From positions 1 through 64,000 of the forward strand of contig CAJUTU010000012.1 in assembly GCA_910589385.1 (NCBI GenBank): a stretch of 64,000 bases of DNA, written 5' to 3'. A program made the position numbers and the translations under genes. Position 1 is the first letter of the stretch, and each line of letters opens with the position of its first letter. The stretch comes from an uncultured Lachnospiraceae bacterium. GTDB taxonomy: Bacteria; Bacillota; Clostridia; Lachnospirales; Lachnospiraceae. Below are positions 52,798-62,165 of the stretch, piece by piece. A model generated the notes under the pieces. It was not told the origin of the DNA. It was given only the letters and a program-made list of their open reading frames with translations, and made no database searches.

Positions 52798-53697
52798 ATG
52801 AAAAAGTATAATATCAGTAATGAATATGGAATATATGCAAAGATCACACCACCATTTAGCAGGATTTTATTTCCCATATCGTCTTTGGTATTGGAGCTTG
52901 TTCCCAAAATGTTGAAAAGCAGCGGGGAAGTAAAAATAACAAAAAAGCGAATGGAAACCATCGACGGCAATTCTATCAATTTATACATTTTTGCCCCTGT
53001 TAAGACCAAAACGGATAAAGTACTTCTGTATATTCATGGAGGCGGATTTGCCTTTAAGGGATATTTCTGCCACTATAATCTGTGCCAGAGATTTGCCGGA
53101 GAAGTGAACTGCAAGGTGGTATATGTAGACTACAGGCTTTCTCCTAAATATCAGTATCCTGTTCCGTTAAATGACTGCTTCGACGCATACAAATGGATCC
53201 TGAAAAATGCCGGTAAATTAAAAATTAATGCAGACAAAATTATTGTAGCCGGGGATTCGGCAGGCGGATGCTTAGCAGTGGATGTGGCCTTAAAAGCCAT
53301 ACAAAAAAATCTGGCCAGGCCTTGTTACCAAATGCTTGTTTATCCGGTATTGGATAAAAGAATGGCTACGCGGTCTATGAAAATGTATTCCGATACTCCT
53401 ATGTGGAATTCAAGATTAAACAGAAAAATGTGGAAATATTATCTGGGAAATTCTTATTATATTTCTCCAAATGAAAGATTAAATTTAAGCAATATGCCGC
53501 CTGCTTATTTGGAAACGGCAGAATACGACTGCTTACATGATGAAGGGATAGAGTTTGCAAAGAAATTAATGGACCAAGGAATTCCTGTAGAGCTGTATGA
53601 AACAAAGCAGACTATGCATGGATATAACATAAAGAACTGTTCCATAACTGAAAAAGCGATTCAAAAGAGAATACAAGTATTGAAAGATATTCAATAA
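52798..53697 (+). CDS. Alpha/beta hydrolase, hormone-sensitive lipase (acetyl esterase) type
   Basis: The 299-residue hydrolase has the oxyanion motif HGGGFAFKG near residue 81, nucleophile Ser in VAGDSAGG near 153, acid in ETAEYDCLHDEG near 243, and His in TMHGYN near 274. It has no signal peptide, so it is probably a cytoplasmic esterase. The ribosome binding site is weak. Confidence 0.9.
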   Translation: MKKYNISNEYGIYAKITPPFSRILFPISSLVLELVPKMLKSSGEVKITKKRMETIDGNSINLYIFAPVKTKTDKVLLYIHGGGFAFKGYFCHYNLCQRFAGEVNCKVVYVDYRLSPKYQYPVPLNDCFDAYKWILKNAGKLKINADKIIVAGDSAGGCLAVDVALKAIQKNLARPCYQMLVYPVLDKRMATRSMKMYSDTPMWNSRLNRKMWKYYLGNSYYISPNERLNLSNMPPAYLETAEYDCLHDEGIEFAKKLMDQGIPVELYETKQTMHGYNIKNCSITEKAIQKRIQVLKDIQ

Positions 53698-53699
53698 AA

Positions 53700-53755
53700 G
53701 AAGCCGGAACAAGATAAACGGACGATGCCTGCCGTTGGCAGTTCCGGCTTCTTGT
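53700..53755 (+). terminator. Rho-independent terminator
   Basis: GAAGCCGGAAC pairs perfectly with GTTCCGGCTTC across a 30-base loop, followed by TTG. Confidence 0.7.
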
Positions 53756-53930
53756 AATCTTTGGTGTTTGCAGAAATAATGAAAAACAGTACCAGAAAGA
53801 TAGAAATTTGAGGCGGCAGAATGGAGAGAGAAGCTTACAGGGGCAAAAAGACCAGAAAAACATTTTTCTTTAAACATGACATACAGTTGTCTTGTTTCCT
53901 ATGTTATACTGTCTTTTGAAGGAGCGTATC

Positions 53931-54836
53931 ATGAAGATTGACAGACTGATCGGAATTTTATCAATTTTACTACAGCAGGAGACAACCACGGCCCTTTGCC
54001 TTGCCGAACGGTTCGAGGTGTCCAGGAGGACCATCAATCGGGACATCGAAGACCTGTGCAAGGCAGGAATCCCTATAGTGACCAGGCAGGGAAACGGCGG
54101 CGGGATTTCTATTATGGAAGATTATAAGGTGGACAGGACCGTTTTCACCACCAGGGAGATGCAGGATATTCTTGCCGGGCTTCGGAGCCTGGACAGTATC
54201 AGCGGCACGAACCAATACAACCTCCTGATGGAAAAGCTTTCTGCAGGCTGTTCGGATTTTATGACAGGAAACCAGTCCGTCTTGATCGACCTGTCTTCCT
54301 GGTACAAAGATTCTCTCTCCCCTAAGATAGAAACCATACGAAATGCGATCAATATGGGCAGAGAACTGGAATTTTTTTATTTTTCACCAAGGAGTGATGG
54401 CAAAAGAAGGATTGAACCCTATTATCTGATTTTCCGGTGGTCAAGCTGGTATGTCTGGGGATGGTGTCTTCTCCGCAGGGATTTCCGCCTGTTCAAGCTG
54501 AACCGCATGACAGGGCTGCAGCTTACCGGGGAATGCTTTGAGAAACGGGAAGTCTCGCTTCCGGATCTGAAAAATGAAAAGATTTTTCCGGGCGGCATCC
54601 GGGTTAAAGCCGTTTTTGAGGCAGAGTGTAAATGGCGGCTGGTAGAGGAGTTCGGCGTGGACTGCTTTGAAGAGCAGGAGGACGGAAAACTCTTGTTCCA
54701 CGCGGATTACACGGATAAAGAAAATCTGATCAGCTGGCTTTTGACCTTTGGCGACCTTGCATATCTGCTGGAACCGGAAGAAATCCGGGAAGAGCTGAAG
54801 GGAATCATTGAAAGGATGCGGAAAAAATATCTTTGA
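53931..54836 (+). CDS. HTH-WYL transcriptional regulator (YafY-like)
   Basis: The 301-residue protein has an HTH_11 N-terminus (DRLIGILSILLQQ; RFEVSRRTINRDIEDLCKAG), then a WYL domain from about residue 140 (IEPYYLIFRWSSWYVWGW). AAGGAG lies 6 bases before ATG 53931. WYL regulators often respond to ligands or nucleic acids. The downstream TfoX and GyrI-like genes may be targets. Confidence 0.9.
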   Translation: MKIDRLIGILSILLQQETTTALCLAERFEVSRRTINRDIEDLCKAGIPIVTRQGNGGGISIMEDYKVDRTVFTTREMQDILAGLRSLDSISGTNQYNLLMEKLSAGCSDFMTGNQSVLIDLSSWYKDSLSPKIETIRNAINMGRELEFFYFSPRSDGKRRIEPYYLIFRWSSWYVWGWCLLRRDFRLFKLNRMTGLQLTGECFEKREVSLPDLKNEKIFPGGIRVKAVFEAECKWRLVEEFGVDCFEEQEDGKLLFHADYTDKENLISWLLTFGDLAYLLEPEEIREELKGIIERMRKKYL

Positions 54837-54926
54837 ATCCTATTGTATACTGGAAAGTGTATACGGGAAAGCTGCCAGCGGCAGGTTTTCTGTAAGAAAA
54901 CGTTTTTTTGAAAGAGGTGATCTGTT

Positions 54927-55253
54927 ATGGCAAGCAGCGTGGAATTTGTAGAATTTGTAGCAGACCAGATTTCCGGCGCAGGAACCATCAGCTATCGGAA
55001 GATGTTTGGAGAATATGGATTATACTGTGACGGAAAATTTTTTGGATGTATCTGTGACGACCAGTTTTTTGTGAAGATCACAGATGCCGGAAAACTCCTG
55101 GCTCCGGAAATGGGCACAGGCTCCCCTTATGAAGGGGCAAAACCACATTTTCTGGTAGAAGAGGTGGAGGACAGGGAGTTTCTGGCAAAGTTTGTTGCAG
55201 ATACCTGTAAAGAACTTCCGATGCCAAAACCCAGAAAGAAAAAGAAAGCATAG
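54927..55253 (+). CDS. TfoX N-terminal domain protein
   Basis: The 108-residue protein has YRKMFGEYGLYCDGKFFGCI near residue 22, the TfoX_N signature, and ends in a lysine-rich tail. Stand-alone TfoX_N proteins are widespread and of unclear role. AAAGAGGTGA precedes the ATG. Confidence 0.88.
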   Translation: MASSVEFVEFVADQISGAGTISYRKMFGEYGLYCDGKFFGCICDDQFFVKITDAGKLLAPEMGTGSPYEGAKPHFLVEEVEDREFLAKFVADTCKELPMPKPRKKKKA

Positions 55254-55273
55254 AAGAAAAGGAGGGCATATCC

Positions 55274-55903
55274 ATGCCGTTTGATTACAAAAAAGAATAC
55301 AAGGAATTTTACCTGCCTCCCAAGCACCCGGGGATCATTGAAATCCCGGAGATGCACTATGTGGCTGTCCGGGGAAAGGGCAATCCCAATGAACCCGACG
55401 GAGAGTATAAAAAAGCTATGAATCTCCTTTATGGGATTGCGTTTACAATTAAAATGAGCTATAAAGGCACGCATCAGATCGACGGATATTTTTCTTATGT
55501 GGTCCCACCCCTGGAGGGGCTCTGGTGGCAGGAGGGAACGGAGGGGATTGATTATTCCCACAAGGAAAATTTTCAATGGATCTCTATGATCCGGCTGCCG
55601 GATTTTGTGAAGAAAGAGGACTTTGACTGGGCCGTGGAAGAAGCAGCGGCGAAAAAGAAAATGGATTTTTCAAAAGCAGAATTTTTTACCTATGGGGACG
55701 GAACCTGTGTCCAGTGTATGCATATCGGAAGTTATGACCATGAGCCGGAGACCATAAAAAGGATGGATGGATTTGCGGCGGAACAGGGATACAGGATTGA
55801 CTTTTCGGATAAAAGATTTCACCATGAAATCTATCTCAGCGATCCGCGCAGGGCGGCGGAAGAAAAGCTGCGGACAGTGATCCGGCATCCGGTGTCCATG
55901 TGA
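55274..55903 (+). CDS. GyrI-like small-molecule-binding protein
   Basis: The 209-residue protein belongs to the GyrI-like/AraC effector-binding superfamily: MHYVAVRGKGNPNEPDGEYKKA near residue 27 and CMHIGSYDHEPETIKRM near 138, with a C-terminal HEIYLSDPRR. It is encoded 20 bases after the TfoX-like gene. Members bind xenobiotics or hydrolyse cyclopropanoids. Confidence 0.85.
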   Translation: MPFDYKKEYKEFYLPPKHPGIIEIPEMHYVAVRGKGNPNEPDGEYKKAMNLLYGIAFTIKMSYKGTHQIDGYFSYVVPPLEGLWWQEGTEGIDYSHKENFQWISMIRLPDFVKKEDFDWAVEEAAAKKKMDFSKAEFFTYGDGTCVQCMHIGSYDHEPETIKRMDGFAAEQGYRIDFSDKRFHHEIYLSDPRRAAEEKLRTVIRHPVSM

Positions 55904-56019
55904 CCAGTTTTTTCATTTTCTGGGCATCCAAAAAAGGCGGTAAGGCTATGACAGCTTTACCGCGCGGATGTTGAAACAAAAGCAAATTCTTTTTTTCTCC
56001 AAATTATTGACTTCTTTTT

Positions 56020-56549
56020 TTACTCCCCCTCAAATATCTTCAGCCTTCTGTGAAAGAGAAGTAAATCAATATATAAATCCCGGCTGCCAACAGTCAGATG
56101 GTATTGATTGCCGACAAATGTAAAATCCCCTCCCATCTCTATCAAGAATGCCGGATGTTGTTTACTAACTGTATTTCCAGCTCATGCTCAGAGTATTCCG
56201 GCAACAGTTCCGCAAAGTCAAAGGAATATTCATCTTTTATAGCTAACTTCGCCTGCACTCTGCGTTCTTCCGGCAGTGTTAAATCAAAATTCGTCTGATT
56301 TAATAAATACTTCTCATAAGTCTGTGCCTCAATGAAATTGGCTAAAATGCGTTTCGTCCAACCATACCGTTTTGTCATTTGAATGTAAAATTCTCTCTGC
56401 AAATCGTCTTTGCATTTCTCCATAATGACGATATTATTGCTCCAGCTAATTTCTCGCACCAGTGGTGCGAGTTTTATAAATCCAATCATCTCACAAATAT
56501 TTTCAACAATAATCTGACTATTCCTCTTCCGGCGGATGGAGCACAGCAA
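56020..56549 (-). pseudogene. Broken YhcG-type (DUF1016, PDDEXK) nuclease gene
   Basis: The first frame contains PLVREISWSNNIVIMEKC and REFYIQMTKRYGWTKRILAN, the YhcG N-terminal domain lacking its beginning. After a frameshift near 56150 the next frame reads FLIEMGGDFTFVGNQYHLTVG and YIDLLLFHRRLK, the start of the PDDEXK domain, then stops before the catalytic core is complete. YhcG proteins accompany restriction systems; none is present. Confidence 0.75.
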
Positions 56550-56623
56550 GCGGAAAGAGGATTTAATCCATACCGCAGTCGTTTAATGTAAACAGACTGG
56601 CTTACTCCATTGCTTTGTAGGAA

Positions 56624-56675
56624 TAAAAAGCCCCCGGATTTGAAGGATCCCGAGGACGAACTGGCAATGTCTTAT
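56624..56675 (-). ncRNA. Short antisense-like RNA candidate
   Basis: A minus-strand promoter (TTGACA at 56703-56708, 16-base spacer, TATAAT at 56681-56686) is followed within 60 bases by a hairpin (CTCGGGAT/ATCCGGGG, 56634-56655) and a T run. The size and order resemble the toxin antisense RNAs elsewhere in the window, but no toxin frame is present on the opposite strand. Confidence 0.45.
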
Positions 56676-56764
56676 ACGAGATTATAGCATAGAGAGACTA
56701 AATGTCAAGAATAACCCGGGGCTGCAACTGCTCTAATCCAGTTCTTTCCTATTGTCACTATCCA

Positions 56765-56822
56765 GATGATGCCAAATCTCTTTTTCTATTTGTTGAAATC
56801 ACCCATACGTCAAGTTTATAAT
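56765..56822 (+). promoter_or_regulatory. Promoter and activator site of the PTS EIICB gene
   Basis: TTGAAA (56793) and TATAAT (56817) are 18 bases apart. Upstream is GATGATGCCAAATC (56765) followed by a T-rich stretch. The same block, in the same phase to its -35 box, precedes the EIIA gene at 60.5 kb. The likely binder is the PRD regulator encoded between them. Confidence 0.8.
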
Positions 56823-56896
56823 AGTCACAGAACAAAGAGTACAGTGATTGGCCAATCACACTTTTCAAACAAAAAGTTAAAAGAGGTGTGAAATCA

Positions 56897-58321
56897 ATGA
56901 AAGAGAAAGTACAATTATTTGGAAGGTCTTTAAGCGGTATGGTAATGCCGAATATCGGCGCCTTTATCGCATGGGGGATCATCACCGCATTGTTTATCGA
57001 GTCAGGGTGGATTCCCAATGAGCGTATCGCGCAGTTAGTAAGCCCCATGTCTTCTGTGCTGCTTCCCCTTCTGATCGCATATACGGGCGGAAATGTAGTC
57101 GGAGGCCAGCGAGGCGGCGTGATCGGCGCGCTGGCAACCATGGGCGTGATCGTCGGTTCCGACATCCCGATGTTCATCGGTGCTATGATCGTAGGCCCCC
57201 TTTCCGCATGGGTTTTGAAGAAATTTGACAAAATGATGGAAAACCATGTGAAAGCTGGATTTGAAATGCTGGTCAACAACTTTTCACTGGGGATCATCGG
57301 GGCGATACTGGCAGTCCTTGCTATGTACGGCGTAACCCCATTGGTGACTGCATTAAACAGCGTCATGAGCGCCGGAGTCGGTTTCTTCGTAGACCACGGA
57401 TTATTGCCTTTGACCAGTGTATTTATTGAGCCTGCCAAAGTGCTGTTTTTGAATAATGCCATTAACCACGGAATCCTGTCTCCGATGGGAATCCAACAGG
57501 TAGAAGAAGCCGGGAAATCCATCTTTTTCCTGCTGGAATCGAATCCGGGCCCTGGGCTTGGCGTCCTTCTGGCCTACTGTATCGCAGGAAAAGGGAGTGC
57601 AAAAAGCTCTGCTCCCGGCGCAGTGATCATTCATTTCCTGGGCGGCATTCATGAGATTTATTTCCCGTATATCCTGATGAACCCCCTGCTGCTGCTTGCA
57701 ACGATCGCAGGCGGGGCCAGCGGTGTGTTCACGTTCAATCTGTTCAATGTAGGTTTAAGCGCCCCAGCTTCGCCAGGAAGTATCCTGGCATTACTGATGA
57801 TGGCAGAACGTCATTCTTATGTGGGGCTGCTTTTGGGAGTTCTGGTATCCACAGCCGTTTCCTTTGTGATCGCAATGCCGCTTTTGAAGTTCATGGGGAA
57901 AGACACATCTCTGGAAGAGGCGCAGCAGAAGAAAGATTCCATGAAAAAACAGGCAAAAGGAATCAAGGATGAAAGTACAGCCTCTGACGGCGCGGCTTCT
58001 GAACCTGCGGCGACTGTACAGGTACAGGGAAAGATCCGCAAGATCGCATTTGCATGTGACGCCGGAATGGGCTCCAGTGCAATGGGCGCGACCGTTTTGA
58101 AGAAAAAGATCGCAGCAGCCGGATTGGAAGGAATTGAAGTCATCCATACACCGGTATCCAGCATCCCGTCAGATGTACAGATCGTCGTCACGCATCAGGA
58201 ACTGGGAGAACGGGCCGCACGCAGCAACCCCAATGCGGAACGGGTGTTGATCACCAATTTCCTTGCAGCGCCGGAATATGAAGTACTTGTGGAAGATTTG
58301 AAGAAGAGAAATCAGCCTTGA
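56897..58321 (+). CDS. mtlA: PTS mannitol-type transporter subunit EIICB
   Basis: The 474-residue protein has a membrane EIIC domain (residues 1-335) with the substrate motif GGIHEIYFPYI near 254, and an EIIB domain after a flexible linker with the phospho-cysteine in FACDAGMGSSAMGA near 386. It has no fused EIIA, which is encoded separately at 60.6 kb. ATG 56897 follows AGAGGTGTG. Mannitol is the family substrate, but the neighbouring dehydrogenase suggests another hexitol or ketose is possible. Confidence 0.9.
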   Translation: MKEKVQLFGRSLSGMVMPNIGAFIAWGIITALFIESGWIPNERIAQLVSPMSSVLLPLLIAYTGGNVVGGQRGGVIGALATMGVIVGSDIPMFIGAMIVGPLSAWVLKKFDKMMENHVKAGFEMLVNNFSLGIIGAILAVLAMYGVTPLVTALNSVMSAGVGFFVDHGLLPLTSVFIEPAKVLFLNNAINHGILSPMGIQQVEEAGKSIFFLLESNPGPGLGVLLAYCIAGKGSAKSSAPGAVIIHFLGGIHEIYFPYILMNPLLLLATIAGGASGVFTFNLFNVGLSAPASPGSILALLMMAERHSYVGLLLGVLVSTAVSFVIAMPLLKFMGKDTSLEEAQQKKDSMKKQAKGIKDESTASDGAASEPAATVQVQGKIRKIAFACDAGMGSSAMGATVLKKKIAAAGLEGIEVIHTPVSSIPSDVQIVVTHQELGERAARSNPNAERVLITNFLAAPEYEVLVEDLKKRNQP

Positions 58322-58340
58322 GAAAAAAGGATGGAGAACG

Positions 58341-60434
58341 ATGGATATAACACCCCGTATGAGACAGATTTTACTGGTATTGCTCCGTGAAAACGGTCCG
58401 ATCTCTGTGCAGTCTCTGGCAGAACAGATTGGAGTCAGCAAGCGGACGGCCCAACGAGAACTGGAATACATGGAGAGCACCTTGAAAACCTATGAGATCC
58501 ATTTCTTTTCCAGGACAGGCGTGGGAATCTGGCTGGAGGGCAGCGAGGGAGAAAAGGAGCGTCTTTTCGACCAGGTCAGCCAGGGAGATCCGTATGACGT
58601 GAGCAACCGGGAAGAGCGGCGGAAACGGCTGATCCTGGAAATTTTGAAGGAAAAAGGGCTGAGAAAGCTGTTCTATTACAGCAGTCAGTTCGGGGTCAGT
58701 GAGGCGACGGTCAGCGCGGATCTGGAATCGGTGGAAAGCTGGCTGGATCAATATGGGATACGGATCAGCCGGAAACCGGGAAGTGGGATTTCGGCAACTG
58801 GGAGTGAAGAAGATTACCGACGTGCAATCCGCGCCTTTATCAGTGAAAATATGGATACCAAGGTCTTACGGGACGCCTATGAGATGGAGCAGCAGGAGCC
58901 GGACCGATATCAGCTTCTGCACAAAAGCGAGATCGGGCAGGTGCTGGACGACGAGACTTTGAGACGGGTCGTGGATTGTATCGAAGGCACGGACCATCTT
59001 CGGGTGAAGAACCTGACGGAAAATGCCTATGTAGGACTTGTACTCCATATTTCGATCGCCATAAACCGTATTTTGAAAAATGAGATCATCGAGCCGGGAA
59101 ACGGCTGGATGGAGAAAATAGAAAAGGACGAGGATTACCGTCTTTCTGAGGAAATTGTGTCGGAGCTGGAAAAGGAGTTTTTGATCCGGATCCCTGAAAT
59201 GGAGATTTCTTATATCTGTCTCCATATCAAAGGCGCCAAGCATGAGAAGATCCAGTGGAATACGCCTTCGGGCCTGCAAATAGAAAATAAGGAGCTGCAT
59301 CAGCTTGTCAATGAGATGATCGATGCCTATGATCCGATACAGTCCTGCCTGCTCAAACAGGACGACGAATTTATACAGGGGCTTCTGGCACATCTGCAGC
59401 CGACCCTGATCCGGCTGATGCACGGGATGCGTATCCAGAATCCCATGCTTCAGGAAATCCGGGAAGGTTATACGGAGATTTACCGGAAATGCCAAAATGT
59501 TTCGGCAGTCCTGGAGAAAAAGACAGGACGCATGGTGCCGGAAGAAGAAACGGGATTTCTGACCGTGCATTTTGGGGCGGCGGTATTCCGCCTGGAAGGA
59601 CGCAAGGAAACGATCAGAAAAGTGCATGTAGGCGTGGTCTGTTCCAGCGGCATCGGCATTTCCCGGCTGATGGTCTCCAAGCTGGAGAAGACATTTAAGG
59701 AGCAGATGGTCCTGTGCGCATATGGAAAAAACGACATCACACCGTATATCCTTGGAAAGACGGATTTTCTGATCTCCAGCATTCCCATGGAGCAGCAGGA
59801 AATCCCGGTCATCCCGGTGAACCCTCTGCTCAATGAGGAGAATATGGAAGAAATCCGAAAGCTGGTCTTCCAGTATGGACGGCTGCCGGAAAAACACAAG
59901 GAGAACGATAAATTTTCCAATCAGTTAGATGAGATCAATCTGGTCGCGCTGCAGATCAAAACCATTTTAAAATATTTTGAATTTTTCAAGGTGGATAATG
60001 ATATTTCTTTTGAAGAACTGCTCATTGCCATTGGGGAAAAAATGTCGCCTTATTCGGATCGGAGCGGGATGATACAGGAGGATCTGATGCGGCGGGAAAA
60101 AATTTCTTCCCAGATTTTCGCGGAATTCGGGTTTGCGCTCTTACATACCCGTACCAAAGGAGTCATCCGGCCGGAGTTCGCGGTCTGCATGACAAAGAAT
60201 CTGGGGGCTTTCCAGGACCCGTATTTTAAAGGGATACGGACAGTCATCATCATGCTGGTGCCTGTGGATGACAATGGAAAAATCAACAGTGAGATCATGG
60301 GCTACCTCAGCGGAATGCTGATCGAAGAATATGAATTTCTAGAAGTGTTGTCGCGAGGAGATAAAGAAGAAATACAAGGGCTTTTGTCCCGGTATTTAAA
60401 AGAATATTTTAACCGGTATCTGTCGGGAATGTAA
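58341..60434 (+). CDS. mtlR: PRD-containing transcriptional activator, MtlR-like
   Basis: The 697-residue regulator has an N-terminal helix-turn-helix (QSLAEQIGVSKRTAQRELEYM near residue 23), an Mga-like helix-turn-helix, two PRD domains (conserved His near 237 and in VHFGAAVF near 412), a GatB-type EIIB domain (VVCSSGIGISRL near 432) and an EIIA domain (ALLHTRTKGVIRPEF near 595). PTS components tune its activity by phosphorylation. It should bind the twin sites at 56.77 and 60.50 kb. Confidence 0.9.
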   Translation: MDITPRMRQILLVLLRENGPISVQSLAEQIGVSKRTAQRELEYMESTLKTYEIHFFSRTGVGIWLEGSEGEKERLFDQVSQGDPYDVSNREERRKRLILEILKEKGLRKLFYYSSQFGVSEATVSADLESVESWLDQYGIRISRKPGSGISATGSEEDYRRAIRAFISENMDTKVLRDAYEMEQQEPDRYQLLHKSEIGQVLDDETLRRVVDCIEGTDHLRVKNLTENAYVGLVLHISIAINRILKNEIIEPGNGWMEKIEKDEDYRLSEEIVSELEKEFLIRIPEMEISYICLHIKGAKHEKIQWNTPSGLQIENKELHQLVNEMIDAYDPIQSCLLKQDDEFIQGLLAHLQPTLIRLMHGMRIQNPMLQEIREGYTEIYRKCQNVSAVLEKKTGRMVPEEETGFLTVHFGAAVFRLEGRKETIRKVHVGVVCSSGIGISRLMVSKLEKTFKEQMVLCAYGKNDITPYILGKTDFLISSIPMEQQEIPVIPVNPLLNEENMEEIRKLVFQYGRLPEKHKENDKFSNQLDEINLVALQIKTILKYFEFFKVDNDISFEELLIAIGEKMSPYSDRSGMIQEDLMRREKISSQIFAEFGFALLHTRTKGVIRPEFAVCMTKNLGAFQDPYFKGIRTVIIMLVPVDDNGKINSEIMGYLSGMLIEEYEFLEVLSRGDKEEIQGLLSRYLKEYFNRYLSGM

Positions 60435-60499
60435 AAGAATCAAATGGCTGGATATTGAGGGATTTCCTATGGGTATGCAATAAAAAAATGGCGCTATCG

Positions 60500-60557
60500 G
60501 ATGATGCCAAATCCCATTTTCTTTCGGTTGAAAACCATAGATTCCCGGTCATATAAT
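60500..60557 (+). promoter_or_regulatory. Promoter and activator site of the EIIA gene
   Basis: GATGATGCCAAATC at 60500, TTGAAA at 60528 and TATAAT at 60552 with an 18-base spacer repeat the arrangement before the EIICB gene. The start of the conserved block is 28 bases before the -35 box in both. Confidence 0.8.
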
Positions 60558-60595
60558 AGAATTATAAAAGAACAGAAAGGGCAGAGGTGGACAAT

Positions 60596-61054
60596 ATGTT
60601 TTTTAAGAAAAATAAAAAAGAAGAGAAGAAAGAATTGCTGTACCGTGAGAATGTGATCGTCGGCTGCGAGCCGGACGCAAAAGAAAACATTATCCGTAAG
60701 GTGGGACAGATGTTAGTAGATTCAGGCTATGTAAATCAGCCTTATGTGGATGGAATGGTAGAAAGAGAAAAAACATTTTCTACATTTATGGGAAACGCTC
60801 TGGCTCTCCCTCATGGCGTAGAAGCTGTGAAAAGTGAGATCAAGGCGTCGGGGATCGCGGTCATGACATTTAAGGACAACGTGGACTGGGACGGAGAGGA
60901 AGTACGGGTCGTTATCGGGATTGCAGGAGTCGGCGAGGAGCACATGGATATCCTGTCTTCCATCGCGGAGAAGATGCTGGATGACGATACCGCGGAGCAG
61001 GTCAAGACTTGCGATGCAGATACCTTGTATCAGATACTTTCGGGAAAGGAGTAA
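60596..61054 (+). CDS. mtlF: PTS mannitol-type EIIA component
   Basis: The 152-residue EIIA has the phospho-histidine in MGNALALPHG near residue 65 and VVIGIAGVGEEHMDIL near 104. It passes phosphate from HPr to the EIIB domain. ATG 60596 follows AGAGGTGG. The kinase gene begins 6 bases after its stop. Confidence 0.92.
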   Translation: MFFKKNKKEEKKELLYRENVIVGCEPDAKENIIRKVGQMLVDSGYVNQPYVDGMVEREKTFSTFMGNALALPHGVEAVKSEIKASGIAVMTFKDNVDWDGEEVRVVIGIAGVGEEHMDILSSIAEKMLDDDTAEQVKTCDADTLYQILSGKE

Positions 61055-61060
61055 TCAGGG

Positions 61061-61993
61061 ATGATTATTACAGTGACGATGAATCCGGCCATTGACAAGA
61101 CAGTGGAAATTGACGCGTTGAAACCCGGCGGGCTGAACCGGATCCAGAAAGTGGAATATGATGCCGGCGGAAAAGGGATCAATGTATCCAAGACAATCTA
61201 CGAACTGGGCGGAGAGAGTATCGCAACCGGATTCTTAGGGGGAAATGCCGGAAAGACGATCGAAAATGTGCTGGATGAGAGGAATATCAAGCATGATTTT
61301 ACCTGGGTGGACGGAGAGACCCGGACGAATACAAAGGTTTTTGAAGAGAACGGGGCAGTCACGGAACTCAATGAACCAGGCCCCGTGATCTCAGAGGCAC
61401 AGATCGAGGAACTGATGAAAAAGCTGGAAGGCTATGCAGGGGAAGGAACCTTGATCGTCCTTTCCGGGAGTATACCGGGCGGAGTGAGCAAGGATATTTA
61501 CGCAAGGATCATCCGGATGGCCCATGAAAAAGGCGCGCAGGTGCTGATGGATGCGGACGGAGAAGTTTTTCGCTTATCGCTGGAGGCCGGGCCGGACATC
61601 ATCAAGCCAAACCGTGTGGAGCTGGAAGAATATGCAGGGATCGACTACCGTGCGTCCGGGAAAGAACTTTTGAAAATGGCAAGGAAGTTGATGGAAAAGG
61701 GAATCCACACGGCAGCGGTTTCCATGGGAAAAAGCGGGGCTTTGTTTGTGAAAGGCGGATATGAGGCAGTCTGTCCGGCATTGTCTGTAAAGGCACATTC
61801 CACAGTGGGAGCCGGGGACGCTATGGTGGCGGCGCTTGCCTATGCATGGGATCAGAAGCTGGGGGACGAAGAGACAGTGAAACTCTGCATGGCAGCATCA
61901 GCCGGAGCCGTGACCACAGTAGGCACCAAGCCGCCGGCAAAAGATCTGGTAGAAACCTTGAAAGAACAGGTGAAGATTGAGTCAGTAGAGTGA
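61061..61993 (+). CDS. fruK: 1-phosphofructokinase-like PfkB family kinase
   Basis: The 310-residue sugar kinase has GGKGINVSKTIYELGG near residue 37, TNTKVFEENG near 89 and the catalytic VGAGDAMVAAL near 249. This is the LacC/FruK branch, acting on fructose 1-phosphate or tagatose 6-phosphate. Its place in this operon means the imported sugar is probably converted to a ketose phosphate. Confidence 0.88.
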   Translation: MIITVTMNPAIDKTVEIDALKPGGLNRIQKVEYDAGGKGINVSKTIYELGGESIATGFLGGNAGKTIENVLDERNIKHDFTWVDGETRTNTKVFEENGAVTELNEPGPVISEAQIEELMKKLEGYAGEGTLIVLSGSIPGGVSKDIYARIIRMAHEKGAQVLMDADGEVFRLSLEAGPDIIKPNRVELEEYAGIDYRASGKELLKMARKLMEKGIHTAAVSMGKSGALFVKGGYEAVCPALSVKAHSTVGAGDAMVAALAYAWDQKLGDEETVKLCMAASAGAVTTVGTKPPAKDLVETLKEQVKIESVE

Positions 61994-62011
61994 GCCGCGC
62001 AAACGGAAATC

Positions 62012-62110
62012 GAAACATTAGAACGAAAAAGAGCTTTAGAATGCGAAAGAACTTTAGAATGAGAAAAAGCTTTAGAATGAGAAAGGGCCTTAGAAATGAG
62101 AAAAGGCTTT
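62012..62110 (+). repeat. Imperfect 18-base tandem repeat, about five units
   Basis: Units of the form GAAAAAGCTTTAGAATGA recur from 62012 to 62110 between the kinase and dehydrogenase genes. Read in frame they give ALE-type heptads interrupted by TGA codons, so this is not part of a protein as it stands. The rest of 61994-62165 has only the ribosome binding site AAAGGAG of the next gene. Confidence 0.7.
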
Positions 62111-62165
62111 CAGACAGGCAGTCAATTTGCCGAACAGGCCAGCCATAAAAAAGGAGATTTGGAAT

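Noticed and set aside
58866..59897. 343-codon minus-strand open frame opposite mtlR
   Set aside because: Fully inside the PRD regulator gene on the other strand, with no recognisable domain.
62012..62110. CRISPR-like array
   Set aside because: Units are directly adjacent 18-base imperfect repeats with no unique spacers and no cas genes.
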